Below, piece by piece: positions 28,273 to 32,483 of a DNA stretch of 32,483 nt (the first letter of the stretch is position 1; every line of letters begins with the position of its first letter). Origin of the DNA: Desulfobacterales bacterium. GTDB lineage: Bacteria; Desulfobacterota; Desulfobacteria; Desulfobacterales; UBA11574. The stretch spans positions 1-32,483 of the forward strand of contig JAQYVG010000001.1 in the NCBI GenBank assembly GCA_030145595.1. The letters run 5' to 3'. Both the position numbers and the translations under genes were made by a program. The notes under the pieces were generated by a model. It was not told the DNA's origin and did not search any database. It worked only from the letters and a program-made list of their open reading frames with translations.

Positions 28273-30022
28273 TAATAAATTCCTCCTCTATTTCCTGGAG
28301 GCGAAATATTTTGGCATAGTACTGATTGTTTGCCATCAATTGAGTATGCGTTCCGGATTCCACAATACGCCCCCTGTCAAGGGCGATGATATGATCGGCA
28401 AAACGGACTGCAGAAATTCGATGGGAGGCAATAATAATGGTTCTGTTGTCGGCCATGGATCTGACGGTCGTGATAATGTCACGGCCGGTTTCCATATCCA
28501 CCTGGCTGATGGGGTCGTCCAGGATCACAATGCCGGCCTCATTCAGCAGGGCACGGGCCAGGGCAACACGCTGTTTCTGTCCACCGGAAAGAATGACTCC
28601 CTTTTCGCCGACAATGGTATCAAAGCCTTCGGGAAATGATTGGATGGTATCATAAAGGACTGCTCTTTGGGTCGACTGTATTAATTCCACCTCTTTTGCA
28701 TCAGCACCGAAGGTAATGTTTTCCCGGATGGTGCCGGCAAATAAAAAAGGCTCCTGTGACATGAAAGCGATCAGGGATCTGAGATCGGCCAGCTGTATTT
28801 TTCGAATGTCGATGCCGTCTATCAGAATGCGCCCCTGTGAGACATCATAAATCCTCGGTATGAGACTCAAAAGGGTTGTTTTACCGCTTCCGGGAGGACC
28901 AACGACACCTAAAATCTTGCCATGGTCGAGGTTAATATCGATTGCAGTTAAAACCTGGGTAGTGTCAGAAACGGCAGCTTCGAGCCCATATGAGAAGGCG
29001 ACATTTTCAAAAACAAGTCCGCCGCGGGTCTTTTTGATGGGCTTTGCGTCCGGCATATCGTCAATTTCAGGTTCTGTTTTTATAATCTTATCGATCCTGT
29101 CAAGAGAAGCTTTACCCCGCTGGATAAGGTTCGTGACCCAGCCGATGGCCATCATGGGCCAGGTTAGAAGACCCAGATAAGCGATAAACGCCACAAAATC
29201 TCCGGGGGTGATGGTAAAATCGATGGTTTGACGTCCCCCCAGAAAAAGAATGATGACCAGGCTTAAGTTTGAAAGCAACACCATCAGGGGGAAAAAAGAG
29301 CCGGTAACCCTGACCAGCTTCAGATTTTTATCGATATAATCCCTTGATTTGGTTTCAAGTCTTGCAGCAGAATCTTTTTCCCGGCAATATGCCTTTATGA
29401 CGCGGATACCTGCAAACCGCTCTCTGGTAACCTCGGTTAAATCTGAAAATGCCTTTTGTACCTCCCCATACATGCGGTGCATCTTTTTACTGAAAAACCG
29501 TGCGCTCACAACGATCAAAGGCATGGGTATGAGAACAAAAACCGTCAGCCTGATATTGATATAGGCCATAAAACCGATTGCTGCCGTCCCTAACACAATA
29601 GCGTCGGTTAGCGCCACCATACCCATACCGGTAGCCATACGAACATGTTGAATATCATTGGTGGCATGCGCCATCAGGTCGCCGGTTTTGGTTTTATCGA
29701 AATATGGGGCCGAAAGGGTTTGAATATGCGCAAAAAGTCTGTTGCGCAGGCCCTCTTCGACCCGGCGCGATGTGCCCATGAGGCAACGTCGCCATACGTA
29801 TCGGAAAAGACCTATCAGGACGGCAATCCCTACGATATAAAGGGCATAGGCTAACAGTTTCATCAGGTCGGTTTGCAGGGCGGCAAGATCGTCAATAGCC
29901 CATTTGATGACGCGGGGGATGAAAAGCTGCAGGAAATCGACGGTGATCAGACAGATGATTCCCAGGACAATCCGTAATCGGTTTTCCTGAAGATACGGTT
30001 TTATTAAATAAAAGGATTTCAT
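28262..30022 (-). CDS. ABC exporter half-transporter, permease-ATPase fusion (Walker B Asp, canonical LSGGQ)
   Basis: 586 aa; GPPGSGKTTLLSLIPRIYDVSQG; ILSGGQKQRVALARAL; IVILDDPISQVDMETG; IIASHRIS; overlaps next gene by 11 bp. Confidence 0.95.
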   Translation of the reverse strand: MKSFYLIKPYLQENRLRIVLGIICLITVDFLQLFIPRVIKWAIDDLAALQTDLMKLLAYALYIVGIAVLIGLFRYVWRRCLMGTSRRVEEGLRNRLFAHIQTLSAPYFDKTKTGDLMAHATNDIQHVRMATGMGMVALTDAIVLGTAAIGFMAYINIRLTVFVLIPMPLIVVSARFFSKKMHRMYGEVQKAFSDLTEVTRERFAGIRVIKAYCREKDSAARLETKSRDYIDKNLKLVRVTGSFFPLMVLLSNLSLVIILFLGGRQTIDFTITPGDFVAFIAYLGLLTWPMMAIGWVTNLIQRGKASLDRIDKIIKTEPEIDDMPDAKPIKKTRGGLVFENVAFSYGLEAAVSDTTQVLTAIDINLDHGKILGVVGPPGSGKTTLLSLIPRIYDVSQGRILIDGIDIRKIQLADLRSLIAFMSQEPFLFAGTIRENITFGADAKEVELIQSTQRAVLYDTIQSFPEGFDTIVGEKGVILSGGQKQRVALARALLNEAGIVILDDPISQVDMETGRDIITTVRSMADNRTIIIASHRISAVRFADHIIALDRGRIVESGTHTQLMANNQYYAKIFRLQEIEEEFINAH

Positions 30023-30104
30023 AAAGTTATATAATTATCGCAATTGAAAGCAACTTTTTCCCGTACATTGACTTTCACAATGGCGGTTGTTATGATGTCG
30101 GGTT

Positions 30105-32090
30105 ATGGAACCAGGAAATATTGTTGAATACATAGACCGCCAGAAAATAATATGCGCGGTTGTCCTGGAAGTCAAGAAACAGAGACTCAGGCTGCTTGCC
30201 GAAACCAATCGGGAAGTCAACCTTTCGCAAAGCCGCCTGTCTCACAAATGTAATCTGCGTATTGAGCTTTCCATGGGCAGAACCCGGATTGTCGATAGGT
30301 TAAATGAAATCGCAAACCGGCGTAAAGCTTTAAGTGCCGATGTTGATGTCAAAGAGTTGTGGGAAGTTCTGAATACGGAGCAGGAATGGATCGACCTTGA
30401 AACCATGACCGCATTCTGTTTCCCGAACAGTCCGACTTATGACCACGAATCCGCTGTAATAAGAGCATTTTTTGAAAACAGACTCTTTTTTAAGTTTAAC
30501 CAGAATAGCTTTTTCCCGATTTCAGAAGAACTGCTCCAGCGCAAAGTTGCCCAGCAGAAAGAAGCCGCCCGCAGAAGCCGGCTCATCGCCGAGGGAAGCG
30601 ATTGGTTAACAAACATACTGGTAGGCAATCAGGTAGACTTGCTCCAGGATAAGTCTGAAATTATAACCATACTGAAATCATATTATATTTTTGAAAAGGA
30701 AAGCGAGCATTATAACATTGGCAAAGCCATTCTGGCCGGGGCCGGAATCGATGCTGCCGAAGGCTTGTTTCAGATCCTGGTAAAACTGGGAGTCTTTGAC
30801 AAAAATGAAAACATCGATCTATATCGATACAATATGCCCACTGTTTTTTCCGACGAGGTTACAGAGAGCACGACCAAACTGATCAACTTGAAGTCGCCGG
30901 CGTTTGCCGGCAACAGTCGTAAAGACCTGACCATGCTGCCCATCATGACCATAGACGGCCAGGGAACCCTTGATTATGATGATGCTATCAGTATCGAAGA
31001 TAAAGGTGATCATTACAGACTAGGTATTCATATTGTTGATGTGGGGCATTATATCAAAAAAGGGGATCTGATTGATCGGGAGGCTTTTGCGCGCGGAAGT
31101 TCCATTTATATGCCGGATCAGAAAATACCCATGCTGCCCTCCGGCCTGGCTGAAGATCTTTGCAGTCTGAGAGCCGGGGAATTGCGTCCTGCCGTCAGTA
31201 TCATGGTAAATTTAAGGCGGTATTTCGAAATCATCGATTATGAAATTTTCGCGAGCATTATCAGGGTAAAGGACCAGTGTACCTATTACGATGTCAATCT
31301 GATGGCATCCGATAATAACAAAATCATTATCTTGCGCGATATTGCCGAATCGTTCCGCCAAAAAAGGTTTGAAGGTGGTGCCGTTCAAATAAACCTGCCG
31401 GAGATCCATGTCTGGATCAATGAAGACGGTGAAGCCACTATAAGCCGCATTAACAGGGAAAGCCCCGGAAGAATGCTGGTTGCGGAAATAATGATCATGG
31501 CCAACTGGTTGATGGCCAAATTCCTTAAAGCAAATGATGTGCCGGCCGTTTACCGGTCTCAAAAGGCTCCCAGGGAACGCCTCTATAAGGGCAATGAGGG
31601 CACTATTTTTGAAAACTATATGCAGCGCAGGTTTCTAAGCCGTTTTGTGCTGAACCACCGGCCCGAACATCATTCCGGATTGGGGCTGAATGCCTATGTC
31701 ACGGCTACTTCTCCCATCCGGAAATATTTTGATCTTGCCACCCAGCGGCAGATAAGGGCGATTCTCGGTCTGGAAGAGCCTTATACCAAAGAAGAGATTG
31801 ATCATATCATCCAAATGCTGGGCCAACCGATGGGCGATGTGTCAAGGATTCAATACAGCCGCAACAGATACTGGTTGTTGAAGTACCTTGAAAAAAGAAT
31901 CGGCCAAAAAGAAGAGGCCATTGTCTTGTTTAAACGTAGAAGCAACTACAGGATACTGCTGACGGAATATGTTCTGGAATGTGATCTGGCGCAGTCGAGC
32001 GGCATAAGTTTAAAACCCGAAGACCTGATTCAGGTTACCCTGCAGCATGCCGACGCGCGCAAAGATGTGGTTTCGGTATTTATGGGCTAA
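30105..32090 (+). CDS. RNase II/RNB-domain exoribonuclease family protein
   Basis: 661 aa; MTIDGQGTLDYDDAISIEDKGDHYRLGIHIVDVGHYIKKGDLIDREAFARGSSIYMPDQKIPMLP; YVTATSPIRKYFDLATQRQI. Confidence 0.94.
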   Translation: MEPGNIVEYIDRQKIICAVVLEVKKQRLRLLAETNREVNLSQSRLSHKCNLRIELSMGRTRIVDRLNEIANRRKALSADVDVKELWEVLNTEQEWIDLETMTAFCFPNSPTYDHESAVIRAFFENRLFFKFNQNSFFPISEELLQRKVAQQKEAARRSRLIAEGSDWLTNILVGNQVDLLQDKSEIITILKSYYIFEKESEHYNIGKAILAGAGIDAAEGLFQILVKLGVFDKNENIDLYRYNMPTVFSDEVTESTTKLINLKSPAFAGNSRKDLTMLPIMTIDGQGTLDYDDAISIEDKGDHYRLGIHIVDVGHYIKKGDLIDREAFARGSSIYMPDQKIPMLPSGLAEDLCSLRAGELRPAVSIMVNLRRYFEIIDYEIFASIIRVKDQCTYYDVNLMASDNNKIIILRDIAESFRQKRFEGGAVQINLPEIHVWINEDGEATISRINRESPGRMLVAEIMIMANWLMAKFLKANDVPAVYRSQKAPRERLYKGNEGTIFENYMQRRFLSRFVLNHRPEHHSGLGLNAYVTATSPIRKYFDLATQRQIRAILGLEEPYTKEEIDHIIQMLGQPMGDVSRIQYSRNRYWLLKYLEKRIGQKEEAIVLFKRRSNYRILLTEYVLECDLAQSSGISLKPEDLIQVTLQHADARKDVVSVFMG

Positions 32091-32139
32091 ATTTCTCCTT
32101 AATTCAAATTCTCTTCCAATAGATATAATTAAATTTGGA

Positions 32140-32483
32140 TCATCTCCAAAAGAGTTGGAGTAATCCTAAGGATTCAAGGGTCCAAGGATCCAAGGGTTCG
32201 AGTGAAATACTTTAAAATATCTATGCCTTAAAAGTTTTGCCGAAGTTGTATAGGCTATGTTTGCATCTATATAAAAAAACGAATTACAAATGTATCCTCT
32301 GAAGAAGAAAGGTTCAATTTAAAATTACAGAAAAGAAGGGCTGTCGCGGACATTTTATCAAGTATAGCAAAAGTTGAAAGGATGCTCAAAACGATGATAA
32401 AATCGATTGAAAGCAAACACTTGAACCCTTGACCCCTTGAATCCTTGGACCCTCTTCTCCAACTAAATTGGAGAAGAACCAAA
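32140..32483. repeat. Composite inverted-repeat element (hairpin plus CCAAGGATTCAAGGG-type tracts at both ends; may run past window)
   Basis: Left CTCCAAAAGAGTTGGAG...GGATTCAAGGGTCCAAGGATCCAAGGGTTCGAGTG; right CACTTGAACCCTTGACCCCTTGAATCCTTGGACCC...CTCCAACTAAATTGGAG. Confidence 0.8.
32260..32431 (+). pseudogene. Possible degraded 3' remnant of a small helical protein gene inside the repeat element
   Basis: Open frame ...IKKRITNVSSEEERFNLKLQKRRAVADILSSIAKVERMLKTMIKSIESKHLNP*, no credible start; weak resemblance to C-termini of four-helix-bundle (23S-IVS-type) proteins. Confidence 0.3.

Noticed and set aside
1-32483. tRNA/rRNA genes, integrases, transposases, toxin-antitoxin or phage defence genes
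   Set aside because: None recognisable on either strand by reading the ORF track and intergenic regions; a tRNAscan/IS search would be needed to exclude completely.

Overview
The window looks like chromosomal DNA of a sulfate-reducing deltaproteobacterium (Desulfobacterota); this is inferred from gene content. The left ~14 kb carries the dissimilatory sulfate-activation and APS-reduction set: aprB-aprA, then qmoA-qmoB-qmoC, then two large sensor/response-regulator genes (HDOD-GAF-histidine kinase and REC-PAS-HK-REC), with sat convergent to them. The rest is mostly housekeeping: a small zinc-ribbon protein, a cold-shock protein, a membrane protein, a glycosyltransferase, a DUF362 ferredoxin-like protein, a YkgJ-type Cys-cluster protein, a TPR protein, an amidohydrolase, a zinc-ribbon protein coupled to trmL, fhs, a heterodimeric ABC exporter pair and an RNase II/RNB protein. 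I see no tRNA, rRNA, CRISPR array, transposase or phage genes. The least explained material is intergenic: several composite inverted-repeat elements (a ~226-bp element with 12-bp and 18-bp perfect internal hairpins, a 26030-26183 element, a 22683-22803 element, and a 32140-32480 element that may carry a decayed ORF), a 19-bp dispersed motif, a 12-copy heptamer array at the left edge, and structured candidate leaders upstream of fhs, csp and the HDOD kinase. I did not find convincing evidence for a wholly new protein system; the best leads are the inserted signalling pair, the small zinc-ribbon protein next to sat, the fhs leader and the nested-palindrome elements.
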